A stretch of DNA of 64,000 nucleotides from Planoprotostelium fungivorum (taxonomy: Eukaryota > Evosea > Variosea > Cavosteliida > Cavosteliaceae): positions 49,637-113,636 of the forward strand of contig MDYQ01000079.1 in the NCBI GenBank assembly GCA_003024175.1, in the 5' to 3' direction. Under the pieces are notes generated by a model. That model did not search any database, was not told the origin of the DNA, and saw nothing but the letters and a program-made list of their open reading frames with translations. Each line of letters begins with the position of its first letter. The first letter of the stretch is position 1. Shown piece by piece: positions 48,025 through 59,600 of the stretch. The position numbers and the translations under genes are program-made.

Positions 48025-48472
48025 ATGTCGGACGCCGATCTCGCAATCAAATCCTGTGTGGAGACCATTCCTCGTCCAATTCTCGGCAAGATATACAAAT
48101 GGAAGGTAGCCAGGTGTGTTCTCGATCCCTTCTCTCCATACTCTCTCCTCCCTCCTTCGGATCCTCCATTCTTCCGACGTATCATATCATATCACATGCG
48201 ACGCGAACCACCGACACATCCATCCTCTTCATCGAAACGGCCGAGCGTCCACGTCGTTCGAATCATCTGATCGAAACAATAGAGCTTCCATCATAAAGGG
48301 AGAGGACCTGCCTTCAACTTCCAAGATCCACACGTTCAAGCCTGTCGTTGAGATCCCCGAGGCCATCGCCTGGCTGCTGAAACACAAGAGCATAGACGGA
48401 GCCCTCATCTTTGAAAACGAGAACAGTCTCGTCTTCGTCGATGGAAAATTTGAGCAGCTGATCGAGCTATGA
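48025..48472 (+). CDS. Small protein of unknown function (about 92 residues)
   Basis: Two exons. The ATG at 48025 gives MSDADLAIKSCVETIPRPIL, then GKIYKWKVAR. After an intron of about 160 nt the frame continues ASIIKGEDLPSTSKIHTFKP, then VVEIPEAIAWLLKHKSIDGA and LIFENENSLVFVDGKFEQLI. It has an acidic/hydrophobic beta-rich C-terminal half and no signal peptide. The frame is retained across the join (AG|A, Arg). I do not recognise the family. The good composition and clean splice sites make it likely real. Confidence 0.6.
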
Positions 48473-48799
48473 ACACAGAGATGAACAACACCGTATATCG
48501 TTCTCCAGTGTATACACAATCCACTCTGTAATATCATCTCACATTCTATCGCTGTTCATTCTTCTTCAATGTGATCTCATTTTCGTATCGTGCATCGTAA
48601 GTCGTAAGAGGGACATATTGTCGAGCTTTGCGTGCATTCATAGAGCATCTCTGTCTGAGCGGACTTCCTCGAAGAGGATCGGGAGGTTTCGGTTCATGTG
48701 CATGTCACGCATCGGACGTTTCTCAGAGTTCTCTCATCAGAAAACTCGATCATAAGTAGTCTCCTCGCTTTCCATCCCATCATCGGTCGCAGGAGTAGA
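48473..48799. other. Intergenic spacer upstream of aquaporin
   Basis: No coding exon recognised. It holds the 5' flank of the aquaporin gene. Confidence 0.55.
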
Positions 48800-50078
48800 A
48801 TGAGTCATGCACTATCATACGGATCAGAGAAGGAGTCTCTTTTGAAATCATACATCCCCATTTCAGTCAACACAGAAGAGACGCCTTCTGATGGAGAGAA
48901 GAAGATCAGACGTTTCAGTTGCCGTCTGTCGGATCTCGCGGTATGTCTAACTACGATCAACGTGTGTCCTGAAAAATCAACAACAGTCTTGGGAGAATCT
49001 GTGGAAGGCGATCTTGGGAGAATTCATAGGAACATTCATCATGATGTATGTTGGCCTGGTACGTACATGGATGGTATTTGATGTATGACCGAGATCTGAT
49101 GTTATAATGCAGGGCGCCATCTTGGCACAAGACGAACTACTCTACGTCGCACTCACTTGGTCTCTCATCATGCCCGTTCTCATTTCCATCTTTGGAAAGA
49201 TCAGTCAAGCCCTCTTCAACCCCGCCGTGAGTCATCCCATCATCCACTCTTCTCATCAAAGACAGATCACCGTCGTCTTCTGGCTATTAGAAGACATCAC
49301 CCTCCTCCAGGCCATCTTCTCTGTCTTCGCCCAACTGTTGGGAAGCGCCGCCGCTTCTGCTCTTCAGTTGCAGCTGTGGCCGCTGGGTGAGCCAACCCAG
49401 ACTTTTATTTCAATTTATTCACGATGTGCCAGACACGAGGAAACCTTATTACGACGGTTGCACCTTCAACGTGCCGATAGGAGACAAGTCTGGCACTCAA
49501 AGAGGTCTCATCAATGAGGTGAAACTCTCATCGTGTGCATCTCTTAACGCGTGAAAGGTGGTGACGACGTGCATATTAGTCTTCCTACTCTTGTCTCTCA
49601 CCCACAGGGGCCCCACTGCCGAACTACAACACCCTCAGACGCTTTTAGTGGCCATGGCAGTGGGTGAGCTGAATCACTTCGTCATCACATTGACGGCTCA
49701 TCATCGCATCATCACACCATCACATCATTGTATTTCCTCTCATCACCATCAACTCGTCAGTTCATCCACGATCGAGACGAGACGATCGCGATGACGATGT
49801 TGACGATCGATCAGGTGCCACCATCTTCTGCATGGTGATGGTAGGTGCCCCCATATCCGGCGCCAGCGTGAGTCACCACACTCCATCTACAACCCGCCAT
49901 TTCTCACCTCCCTCAGCTCAACCCGGCCCGAAGTTTCGGTCCCTCCCTCGTCGCAAATTATTGGGACGACCACTGGGTATTCTGGGCCGGCCCAATTATT
50001 GGTGCCCTCCTCGGGATGTCCATCTGGTACACCTTTGTCAGGAAGGTCTACATCACAGAGGAGAAGAAGGACTCCTAA
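48800..50078 (+). CDS. Aquaporin / major intrinsic protein
   Basis: A membrane channel for water and possibly small solutes. The ATG at 48800 gives [20 protein letters not shown], a cytosolic N-terminus. Helix 1 starts [20 protein letters not shown]. Helix 2 is [20 protein letters not shown]. The first half-helix box reads ALFNPAI, so the NPA motif is intact. Helix 3 contains [20 protein letters not shown]. Helix 4 has [18 protein letters not shown] and helix 5 has [18 protein letters not shown]. The second box is [20 protein letters not shown] (NPA-R intact), and helix 6 has [20 protein letters not shown]. The residue after the second NPA is Arg, as in all MIPs. FGPS after NPAR and the short spacing favour a water-type aquaporin over an aquaglyceroporin. 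About six introns. The stop is at 50076-50078. Confidence 0.92.
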
Positions 50079-50091
50079 CTACAACGCGCCA

Positions 50092-51205
50092 TTATTTATC
50101 GAAATCGTCTGGCACCAGGAGGTTGAGGGACCAGCAGAGTTTCTTGTGAACGTCCCAATTGAGAGTCTGGCAGTGGGAGTCACAGTAATAACAAGCTTTG
50201 CATTCGGCGCATTTCTTTAATACCTGATGCAGATGAGATGAGATGAGATGGAGATCGTGTGAAGATAAGATCAGATGGAGATGTGATGAGATGGATGTGA
50301 GATGATGGATGGGGTGATGAAAATGATGATGATAGACTTGCTCACTCCAATGAGTCCGCACTGTGCACACACATGTTTCTTGTCTCCATCCAACGGCTGA
50401 GATGATGAGTCGACGGTGATGGTGTTCTCGTGACGATCACCTCGCTCTGTTTCGGTGTTCTACTCTGATTCGTTGCCGTCGTCTGTTTTTGTTTCGTAGG
50501 TGGTCGCAGCAGTGTCTCCATCTCATCAGCCATCGCTTTGTTCTGCGGATGTCAATCTCTGGTTTTAGGGTTTAAATTCAGCTCACTCTCGTGAGGCAGA
50601 TGTGATCCAATGCAATTCTTTCTGTTTTTAAAAATGAGTGAAAGAGGGACGATGCGAGGCACAATGATCATGATCATTACGATGTGACGATGAACTCACT
50701 CGAGTTATCTTCTAATGAAATGTCCGCTCCTCTCTTGACTAATGCCCTGTCACATTCAACAATCGAAACGTGCGATCGAATCTTCACTTGGCGATGTCTT
50801 CTCTCTCATATCTGCATGCATACATGAGAGGTGTCTCCCCGGTGGGGGATCTACAGTTCAGATTGATGTTGTTCTCTTTCAACAGACGGTTCACCGCAGG
50901 TAATGATCCCTTTTATCGTCAACATCAGAATGAGATGGACAGACTCACAGCTCGAACGGCATAATGTAACGGATATAACCCATGTTCATCCTTTTCGTTG
51001 GGTGAGAAGCCGCTGGTGAGAAGGTCGTGGACACTATCCGATTAAGAGGATGAAGAATCGATATCAACTCACTGGACGGCTGCATTAGGGTGATCGCAAG
51101 CTTCGAACAGGGAGGTTGGCTTCGTAGATCCTACGCATCGTGAGATGTCGAAGCAGAAATCAAACTCATTTAGAAAGAGAGATGATTACCTTTTTTCTTT
51201 GCCAT
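50092..51205 (-). CDS. Ankyrin-repeat MYND zinc-finger protein
   Basis: The ATG at 51205 gives MAKKK, then after an intron GSTKPTSLFEACDHPNAAVQ. Ankyrin repeats follow: DSVHDLLTSGFSPNEKDEHG, RLLKENNINLNCRSPTGETP and LMYACRYEREDIAK, then CDRALVKRGADISLEDN. A linker (KNCIGSHLPHENKAMADEME) leads to the MYND zinc finger: HVCAQCGLIG, then VLKKCAECKACYYCDSHCQT, LNWDVHKKLC. All eight MYND zinc ligands are present, with the His-x3-Cys end. It ends VPDDFDK at 50092. The layout resembles ANKMY2-type proteins, but the assignment to an orthologue is not secure. The gene is tail to tail with the aquaporin, 13 bp between stops. Confidence 0.85.
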
Positions 51206-51387
51206 GAGTCGTCGTATGTAGGAGGGGAGATGTGTCACTGACAGATGAGATCAGCTCAACGTTTTTATTCAAATAAGAAGATCTCCTGATCATTCATCCA
51301 TAATCTCCACATCTATGACGAACCCAACCCCGGCAACTATCGGGAATCTCTTCACCTCGAAGTTGGAACATCCCCACGCTTGGGGTG

Positions 51388-52808
51388 ATGACGTTCTTTA
51401 TAATGATCACACGATTAACTGAAACAGTATTCAATGTATTCATCCAACATCTAGAACGTGATATCAACATGGCTGCTGCAGTTGCAGCCGTCGGTGCACT
51501 GACAGAAGTCATTCGTGTCAGCAGAGGTGATCCGTCCATCTTCCAACTGTCCTCTCATCCTCTTTCAGCTCAGACGATGATGCAGCTCGAGAAAGAACTC
51601 AAATCGGCTTCTGAAGTCTTGAAAGATTACAGTGATGCACTCTCCGTCGCATCGGGTTGTGATCTCTTCACTCGTTTCGTTCTCAGAGCTTCCGGAGACT
51701 ATCCAGTGTGTCCATTCCATCCATATCGACATCTGATGTCACATCAGAACTTCGACGAATGCAAGAAGAAACTGATCGCCAAGGGACAAGAATACGTCAA
51801 GATTTCAGAAACGAGTCGAAACAAGATCGGAAGCCTCGCCGCCGCCTTCATTCGAGATGGAATGACAGTCCTCATACACGGCTACTCACGTGTCGTCATG
51901 TGAGAAGTCAACTTACCTCCATCGCCATCATCATCCACCATCATCTCACATGAAAAGGGCCGTCTTAGCAAGAGCAGTCAACGACGGAAAGAGGTTCAGT
52001 GTCTACGTTACAGAGGCGAGACCAAAGGTGGATGACACCACGACTGGCTCTGCCTCAGCTGCCAAACTGCAAGAGGTATATCCTCCATCACCGTCATCAT
52101 CGTCATCATCATCATCGTCTCGACTCACTCGACTCTGTAGATGGGCGTGCCTGTCACTCTCGTGTTGGATTCAGCCGTAGCTTACATCATGGACCACATC
52201 GATCTCGTATTCGTTGGAGCAGAAGGCATCGTTGAGAACGGTGGAATCATCAACAAGGTGAGCTAAACTCATGAGCTCCTCGCGATGATCCGATCGCGAT
52301 CACGATCGATCGACGATCATCACATGATCGATTGATGATCGTCACACGATGGATGACGATCATCGCACGGTCGATCATCACATGATTGACGATCATCAGG
52401 TTGGGACTTATCAAGTTTCCATCATCGCAAAGGCATGTGGCAAGCCATTCTACGTGGCCGCCGAGAGTTTCAAGTTCATGAGACTCTACCCTCTAAACCA
52501 GAAGGACATTGGAAAGATGACAAAAGACTCAAAGAGGTACAAGCCGACGGTCTGGTTTTAGGGTTTAACTCACGACTACACAGATCCACTGACGACATGT
52601 GGTCACAGAAGAGAGAGATTGCTTCCGAAGAAGAACACAACAAGATCAAGGTGAAGAGCTCCGTTGTATATGGAGGCTGAACGAGGAACAGATGGAGAGC
52701 CCGTCGCAAGACTACACGCCACCGCGGTACATTAACCTATTGTTCACTGAGTTGGGTGTGCTCACTCCGGCTGCTGTCTCTGACGAGTTGATAAAATTGC
52801 ACTACTGA
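51388..52808 (+). CDS. EIF2B1: Translation initiation factor eIF2B alpha subunit
   Basis: eIF2B is the guanine-exchange factor for eIF2; the alpha subunit is regulatory and senses phosphorylated eIF2. The frame opens at ATG 51388 ([20 protein letters not shown]) and reaches [20 protein letters not shown], which lines up with the family N-terminus. A later ATG at MAAAV is a second option. Then come [66 protein letters not shown] and [20 protein letters not shown]. The Rossmann-like core has [59 protein letters not shown] and [16 protein letters not shown]. It ends [23 protein letters not shown] at 52808. About nine introns, one of them (52262-52400) GATC-rich. Confidence 0.94.
52262..52400. 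repeat. GATC/CGATCATCA-rich inverted-repeat intron in eIF2B-alpha
   Basis: TCGATCATCACATGATCGA-like words occur in both orientations. The intron transcript could fold into several hairpins. Confidence 0.75.
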
Positions 52809-53664
52809 TGATGAAGTCAATTTGTTGGATGCATCAATGGATGTTGGATGATGTGATCGGACGGCCGTGAGAGTGATGACACGATCGATGCGCTTATGGT
52901 GATGATCGAGACGTCGTCTATCTTACCTCGATCTGAAAATCTCAACGCATCACAACACTGTATGAATTCAAAGCGAGCTGGATCAGCACCGCTCCGCCTT
53001 TGTCAATTATTTTTCACAACCGTTATACTTAGACTCTACTCAAAGTTGAAGCGTAGGGCGACCCTCTGAAGAAACGTCCCAATTTGACCTTCACGTCCAA
53101 CATCGCCACGCACAATCCGATCATCATGGACATTGGCAGAGATGAATGAACTTACTTCGCATTCTGGAAGTTCAGCGCTGACGATCATGATGAGGGCTTA
53201 CAATTTGAAATCACAAGAATCATATAACGTAGCGTTATTCTACTGTATTGAATGTCCAGCAATTTACTATCTTAACTGGCATTTCACCCCTGGGAATTCA
53301 ATACGAGATGAGGGACGTGATGCTTGGAGACGGTCTCACGGCCGAGGTCTTAGAAGAAAATCAGATGGGCAGGCGGTAGCACTCAAAAACTCATGCAACG
53401 AGAAGGAAGAACCTCTACAAGATAAAACCCTTACCATGCCGGACTGCTGGGGTCTACGGTGGATAAAAAGACAATTGAGCTCATAATCATAACGTCAGTT
53501 TTATTCTGAGTCTCTTCTCATACTCTCTTCTGCCATGGACACGTGTTTCTGTTCGTGTGACTGTCCATGAGTTTTGTTCACACGATGTGACATGACATCT
53601 AACTCCTACGAGTCTTGAATTATTCGACCTTATGTCTGTGTGTTATGACCGCTCCAAACACATT
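52809..53664. other. Intergenic region, 0.86 kb
   Basis: No exon recognised. A 117-codon open frame (53133-53486) lacks motifs, splice sites and homology signs. The last 100 bp flank tRNA-Ala. Confidence 0.5.
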
Positions 53665-53737
53665 GGGGATCTAGCTCAAATGGTAGAGCACTCGCTTAGC
53701 ATGCGAGGGGCACAGGGATCGATACCCTGGTTCTCCA
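53665..53737 (+). tRNA. tRNA-Ala (AGC)
   Basis: Cloverleaf by eye. The acceptor GGGGATC pairs with GTTCTCC, discriminator A. It has the G3-U70 pair that marks alanine and one T6-T67 mismatch. The D stem is GCTC/GAGC. The anticodon stem CTCGC/GCGAG holds loop TTAGCAT with anticodon AGC. The T stem is CAGGG/CCCTG with loop ATCGATA. No intron and no encoded CCA. Confidence 0.92.
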
Positions 53738-53743
53738 CTCACC

Positions 53744-53748
53744 TTTTT
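53744..53748 (+). terminator. Pol III T-run terminator of tRNA-Ala
   Basis: Five T residues begin six bases after the discriminator; a longer T run (about 53760-53769) follows as a backup. Confidence 0.7.
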
Positions 53749-54324
53749 GCCGGATCTGATTTTTTTTTTCATTGGTGTTCGGTAATTTCGCCGATTTTTA
53801 AATATACTGCCATTATCTTAGCCTCAGATATCCACGAATCTGCCAACTAAGAGATGATCGATGCAGAAACATCACGAACATCTGATAGTGGTCTCACCTC
53901 CCGATGATCGTCACCGAATCAAATGCGGAGATCTCTGAGGTTGATTTTCGAGCCCGCCAAACTAACCGCTAGTTTCCGAATGACAGCCGACCATATCGAT
54001 ACGGATTCCATCTTATCTCTTCCAATCGATCGTAGAATTCTCTCGTGCCATCGATCAGTATCTCATCTTTTATATCGCGCGAAATGGGTGACTTTCACTT
54101 GGCTTGATTCAAAAAAACCCCATAAAATGATGAGAACGGTACCCACGATGTGCCCTACTCATTCTCTCGTTCAAACATGAGGCGGCTGACCAGATGCATA
54201 TCGTATTGAAATTCCAATTCCAATATCACGGGTTGTATTCCCGGTGTTTCAAAACACCGGCGGCGCGGAGTTTCGGAGTTAAAAACTACGTACGTATTTC
54301 GTCTGCCTTCTCAGAGGATTCAAG
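53749..54324. other. Intergenic region between tRNA-Ala and the next gene
   Basis: No exon recognised. An 85-codon frame (53923-54180) has no motif. Confidence 0.5.
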
Positions 54325-55182
54325 ATGGCAGCGACCTCTCTGGGCGACCGATACAGAATCTACCTCACCTCTGGTGACATCGAATGGGACAACAGAGAGT
54401 GGACGGTATTCGTTCAACGTCTCCTGACTCTGGTAGCCTTCCCATCTGGTCCCATTCCTGAGACCTCCTACCGGTCCTCTCGAATGAAGGTATTCGGTGA
54501 ATAACGCTTCAGGAAGCCGATAACGCTAAACGTACTTACAGAGGACGATGGTACAACCATCCATTTTCCCTGCTGTTACCTCTACCGTGGTATCTTCACA
54601 CCCTCTGCCAACGCGGACGGTCTATACTGGAAACCGTCCAGAGGCGTCGTCAAGATGGGGCGTATGTTGAGAAGATATTCTTACGCTGAGCGAGGGCCGG
54701 AAAAGATGCGAAGGCAGGTGAGACCCACGTACGGTACGTCTGCCCACACTAACGTCTGAAAGGTCAGCTACTTGGAGACCTGTGATACGTGGCAGTTTAT
54801 CGAATACAGAACGAAGCAGCAGCAGACTTCGGGTACCCTCTTCAGTTCAATTCACACGGGAGAGACGCAATTGGACCTGTTGGTTACCATGGTCGCCATG
54901 GACTACCTGGGCATTTACCCATCGCAATTGGACAACCAACCGCTCAACATACAACCTGCCTTGCTTTTGGGCTATGACATCGCATCATCATCGTCTATAG
55001 ACGGATGTCTATCACCCCCCATAATGGATGGACATCCATCACCCCCCATAATGGATGGATATCCATCACCCCCCACGATGGATGGACATCCAAATGGACA
55101 CTCTGTACAGAATCAATTCGGTAGAAAGGAAGAAGCAACGGAAGAGGGACAGAACGACGGCCAAATGACGACGGAACGATAA
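54325..55182 (+). CDS. Hypothetical protein with a C-terminal SPPxMDGxP repeat
   Basis: Three exons. The ATG at 54325 gives MAATSLGDRYRIYLTSGDIE, then WDNREWTVFVQRLLTLVAFP. After a 50-nt intron the frame continues GTTIHFPCCYLYRGIFTPSA, then WKPSRGVVKMGRMLRRYSYA. The last exon reads VSYLETCDTWQFIEYRTKQQ and ETQLDLLVTMVAMDYLGIYP. It then has three copies of a ten-residue unit (SPPIMDGHP and variants) and a charged end. About 250 residues with no signal peptide or membrane segment. The first 180 residues look like a folded soluble domain, but I do not recognise the family. Confidence 0.65.
55001..55092 (+). repeat. 30-bp coding tandem repeat (three units)
   Basis: Units containing ATGGATGGACATCCATCACC repeat three times with few changes and stay in frame, encoding the ten-residue SPPxMDGxP repeat. 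Confidence 0.88.
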
Positions 55183-55193
55183 AGAAACCAGAT

Positions 55194-56652
55194 TTATGAT
55201 GTCTTCGTGATGACTGGCAGCGCGATCATCTCGTCCGTTGATTCTTTCAGCAATTGTTTCAGTTCTCCTCGTTTGTGTGCACGGTACACGATGGAGCCGA
55301 GTAGAGAGGGAACGATATATAAGAGGGCAGGTTGAGCGGCGCTGTACGTGTGAGTCGAGAGGATGAGTCGCTGGTGTCTCACTTGAAAATGTCAGCTATG
55401 TACATGGTTGAGATGAGACCGAAGAGGTAGCCAAAGAAGGAGACGCGAAAATATCTGGTGCCCCACTTGGTATCGACTCGGAGGCAGTACGCCACAACGG
55501 CCCCCGGTATCACCTGCGATGGTGTCATGTCTTTATGAGGCACGATCACGATCGTGATGATGATGATCGTGACGATCATCGCGAGGGATGATGTGATGAC
55601 GGTGTGATCGCGGTGGAGATGATGAGAAGATGGTTGATGTCATCATCATCGTGAGTTGGCATCGATGATGCGATGACGGACGTGAAAGAATTTCTCACCA
55701 CGTCACCGAGTCCCAACACCATCGGCGGGAACTCAAATTTGGCGGGAGGGCTCAATCTGTATGCGATCCAAGAGACTGGAACGTGGAGCATCTCTGCCGC
55801 AGCCACGGAAGGATTCTCTGCCGATTTCGAAGCTGCATCAACCCTATCCTGAACGTCACTTTTCCATCACGATCATCATCTCTATCATCATCTCTATCAT
55901 CATCTCGATCGTCTCACATCATGTTGCTGGCGAATACATAAGGAGACAGGAAGACCTGAACAAAGTCAGATCGTGACCAAGTGATGTGATCGAAAACGAA
56001 GACGTGAGAGACCGTGTGCGTTTCTCACCCAGAAGATATCGTACAGAAATAAACCAGCGAGGAGCAGAGATGTGGTCTTCAGGTGATTCAAACGGATGAA
56101 CAAGATGGAGGTGACACAGATGCCGAGTGCCATGACTGGAAGAGTGGTTAGAGAGACCTTCCACATCATCATCGTCCGGTCACCATTATTAAGAACCCAT
56201 GCTCCCGTGATCAACCATGATACTTCGAGTGTTGTGATGACAGTGATTCTGAGGATGTTCATCATCGAGAATCTCGATAGATCGTGACTGCAATCGCATG
56301 TCAGAGGGAACGGAACATATGATCATATCACCCTGGAGGAATGAGTGAGCCGGATAAGAGGTAGAGTCCAGTGGCTGCCGTGACCAGAGACGTGAGTAGA
56401 GCGATTTGTGCCACAAAATCGTAATAGACCATCAGGAGAAGCCCCACAGAGCTGATGAGGGGTAAAATGAGAGCTAATGAAGTGCTGATCGTCGTGTCTG
56501 CTTTCTGTCAGATCGATCGAGTGCCACAACTCACTATCATCGGGATCGCTCAGAAAAATGTGATCGAGTGAGACTGCCTTTTGTGAAGAATACCACACTG
56601 CAATAGCGGCAGTGACGACTGTGCACGTTATCTGTAGGTCAAAATACCACAT
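55194..56652 (-). CDS. Signal peptide peptidase-like intramembrane aspartyl protease
   Basis: SPP cleaves signal-peptide remnants inside the ER membrane. The ATG at 56652 gives MWYFDLQITCTVVTAAIAVW. Several hydrophobic exons follow (TSLALILPLISSVGLLLMVY, IALLTSLVTAATGLYLLSG and TLPVMALGICVTSILFI). The first catalytic motif is YD in LLAGLFLYDIFWV. The second is GLGD in FPPMVLGLGDV, continuing IPGAVVAYCLRVDTKWG. The PAL motif is in QPALLYIVPSLLGS. All three SPP/presenilin active-site motifs are therefore present in the right order. No protease-associated domain is seen, which favours SPP (HM13-type) over SPPL2. The C-terminus ends LPVITKTS without a KKxx signal. About seven introns. It is divergent from the M1 aminopeptidase with 41 bp between start codons. 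Confidence 0.9.
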
Positions 56653-56693
56653 GACCCCTGCCCGATGTGATATGTGTCTGTGGTGTTTTTAAA
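56653..56693. promoter_or_regulatory. 41-bp divergent promoter between SPP and M1 aminopeptidase
   Basis: Only 41 bp lie between the two start codons. It includes GTGTTTTTAAA next to the aminopeptidase ATG. Core promoters probably overlap the opposite gene's 5' end. Confidence 0.55.
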
Positions 56694-59600
56694 ATGCCGA
56701 GATCTCATTACGTTCAACAAACAAATCAGATCACGACGACAGAGGGAATCGAAAAAGATACAGGAGCGGGCGATACATTCGACAGAAATCTGCTGCCGAA
56801 AAATGTTCGCCCGCTTCGCTATGATCTCCATCTGGTGCCCAACATGCAGAAATCAACGTTTGCGGGATATCTCACTGTGACCATACAGATCTTGGAGCAA
56901 GTCGATTGCATCACGCTACATTGTATCGATCTTTCGGTTTGTTTTCCGTCCATCATCATAGACTCATGCGTCGAGCAGATCTCCTCCATATTACTCATCG
57001 CAAACAACGGAAAGATCGAGGCATGCGATTTGGTGGCTGACGCAGATACGGAGACGGTCAGCATATTCTTCGATTACCAATTAGAGGTGATCCTTACGTC
57101 GGAACATCACATAGTTATTCAAATAGGCTGGCGTCTTTCAGTTAGATATACGATACGAAGGGTTATTGAACACGAAGATGATGGGTTTTTACATTTCTCA
57201 CTATGTCACCAACGGTGCGATCTATAGTGTCGCTGTCACACAGATGGCTCCCACATCGGCAAGAAAGGTATCACGTTTCATCCATCACGAAAGAAGAGAA
57301 CCGAAACACTCCTTCACTTTAGAAATTGAACGAACGACAGGTCTTTCCGTGTTGGGATGAACCAGACATCAAAGCCATCTTCTGCATCACACTGACCGTC
57401 AGAAACAATCTAACCGCCCTCTCTAACATGGACTGCATCTCTCGCTCGGATGGTATTCTCACATCGTCCCCATCATCAGATCGTATCATCGAGATGAGAT
57501 GTCTGACACGAAACAGCCGGAGATGGACACGTGACTCTACACTTTGAACCGACACCCTTGATGTCTACTTATCTTGTGGCCGTTGTTGTTGGAAACTTGG
57601 AATACATGGAAGCGAGGACAACAGCCGGTGTGAGGGTGAGACTCTTCACTCCCATCGGCAGGAGAGATTCGGCAAAGTTTTCCCTCGAGTGTACCGGTGA
57701 GACTATTGTTCATCTTTAAGATGATCATCACATCGATCATCACATCGATCATCATCACATCGATCATCTGTGCATCGATCACCTGTGCATCGATCACCTC
57801 TCACCGATCGTCTCCTCATCGATCATCATCGTGTGTTCTTCTTCACACTTGAATTGCTGCGAGTATGATTGAGAACGAAAACACATGCATGTCGATGGAA
57901 GAACGAAACGGGGGACTGAAATCGATGCAGTGAAGATTTTGGATTATTTCAGTGAATATTACGGGATCGCTTACCCTCTGCCCAAATTAGATAGTGTGGC
58001 AATAGCTGACATGGCATTTGGGGCTATGGAGTGAGAGATGATACTTTTGTCCATCGGTTCATCCACTCCATATGAACCACTCACATCATCACGTCTGATC
58101 ATGTCTGATCACATCTGATCGCATCTGATCGCATCTCATTTCACCTCATCAACTCCATCGTTTTCATGACATCTCCTCACATCATAAGCTTTCATCATAC
58201 CTCACTTGTCTTCTGCAATCAGAGCACATACCGACCTAAGACAGACACTGGGGCCTCATCACCTACCGTGATGGACTCCTCCTCTTCGATCCAAAAGTCT
58301 CCAACACTTCTTCCAAGCTCCACTGCATCTCCACCGTGGCCCACGAACGTAAATTTCATCCACATCCACGCGAATTTTCTGACCGTAATACGAACAGTGG
58401 CCCACCAGTGGTTCGGTAATTTAGTTACGATGAAGGTGAAGTGAAGTGATGAGAGTGAAAATGAACGGAGACAGTGGTGGAAGGAGATCTGGCTGAACGA
58501 AGGATTCGCCACGTTCGCTGGAACACAGGCTGTAGATCATCTCTTTCCGGAGTGGCAGCCTTGGGTCAGTTTCGTCACGCACTATTTCAATACGGTGAGT
58601 CCATTCAGTTGCAATGAGATCGATGTAGAGGATGGATGATGATCGATCATTTATTCATTTATTAAAATAATCGATTCATCTACGCGATCATGTCATCACG
58701 TGATGAAAGATCATTTTAAAGTGTTTTATTTCTCAACGAAACGATTCAGGCACAGATACTCGATGGCTTAGAGAATTCACATCCAGTCGAAGTTGAAGTC
58801 GGAAGGCCAGAAGAAATCCACGAGATATTCGACGACATTTCATACAGTAAGGGTGCTTCTGTGAGTACCTCCACACGACAAAACGACGACAAATGGAGCA
58901 CGACGCTGATCGTTGTAGATCATTCGGATGCTGTCGGACCGTGTGGGGACGGACAATTTTCGAAGGGGCCTCAACCTCTACCTCAATCGATTTCGATATT
59001 CCAACGCGGTCACCCAGGTGATATCTCATCTACAACGCTGTAGATCGAACGTAACAGGACCTGTGGGATGCCATATCGGAGACGTGTGGAGAGGACGTGA
59101 AGAGCTTCATGGACCCGTACACTCTGAAGGCGGGTTATCCGCTGGTCACCGTTGAGACGACGCAAGAGAAGGGATTCTATCGGTTCACGCAGTCGCGCTT
59201 CGTTTCGTCGGGGAGAGAGGTGAGAGACGAGAATAAGATAAAATGTCATATAGATAAGGAGAGGATGAGATAGAGATAAGAATGATGAGATAAGAATAAT
59301 GAGATGAGAAGAATAAGATAGAGAGGATGAATAAGATAAGGATGATCAGATAAGAACGACAGGACGAGAAGAATAAGATAAGAATGATGAGATGAGGACA
59401 AGATAGAGATAACAACGATGATGATGCGGAACAAAGATTGAATAAGATCAGGATGAAGATGAAACAACGTGGAAGATCCAATTGAGCATCGTGACTGAGG
59501 GCTGTGAGCTTCCAGCGAGGTACGAACTGAGCGAGAGAGAGCAGACGATACACATCAGAGAGGTGATGATGATCGTTCTATAACTCCATCACTGAGGAGA

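Noticed and set aside
53133-53486. 117-codon plus-strand frame between eIF2B-alpha and tRNA-Ala
   Set aside because: No domain, no splice partners and composition like the surrounding spacer; may be chance.
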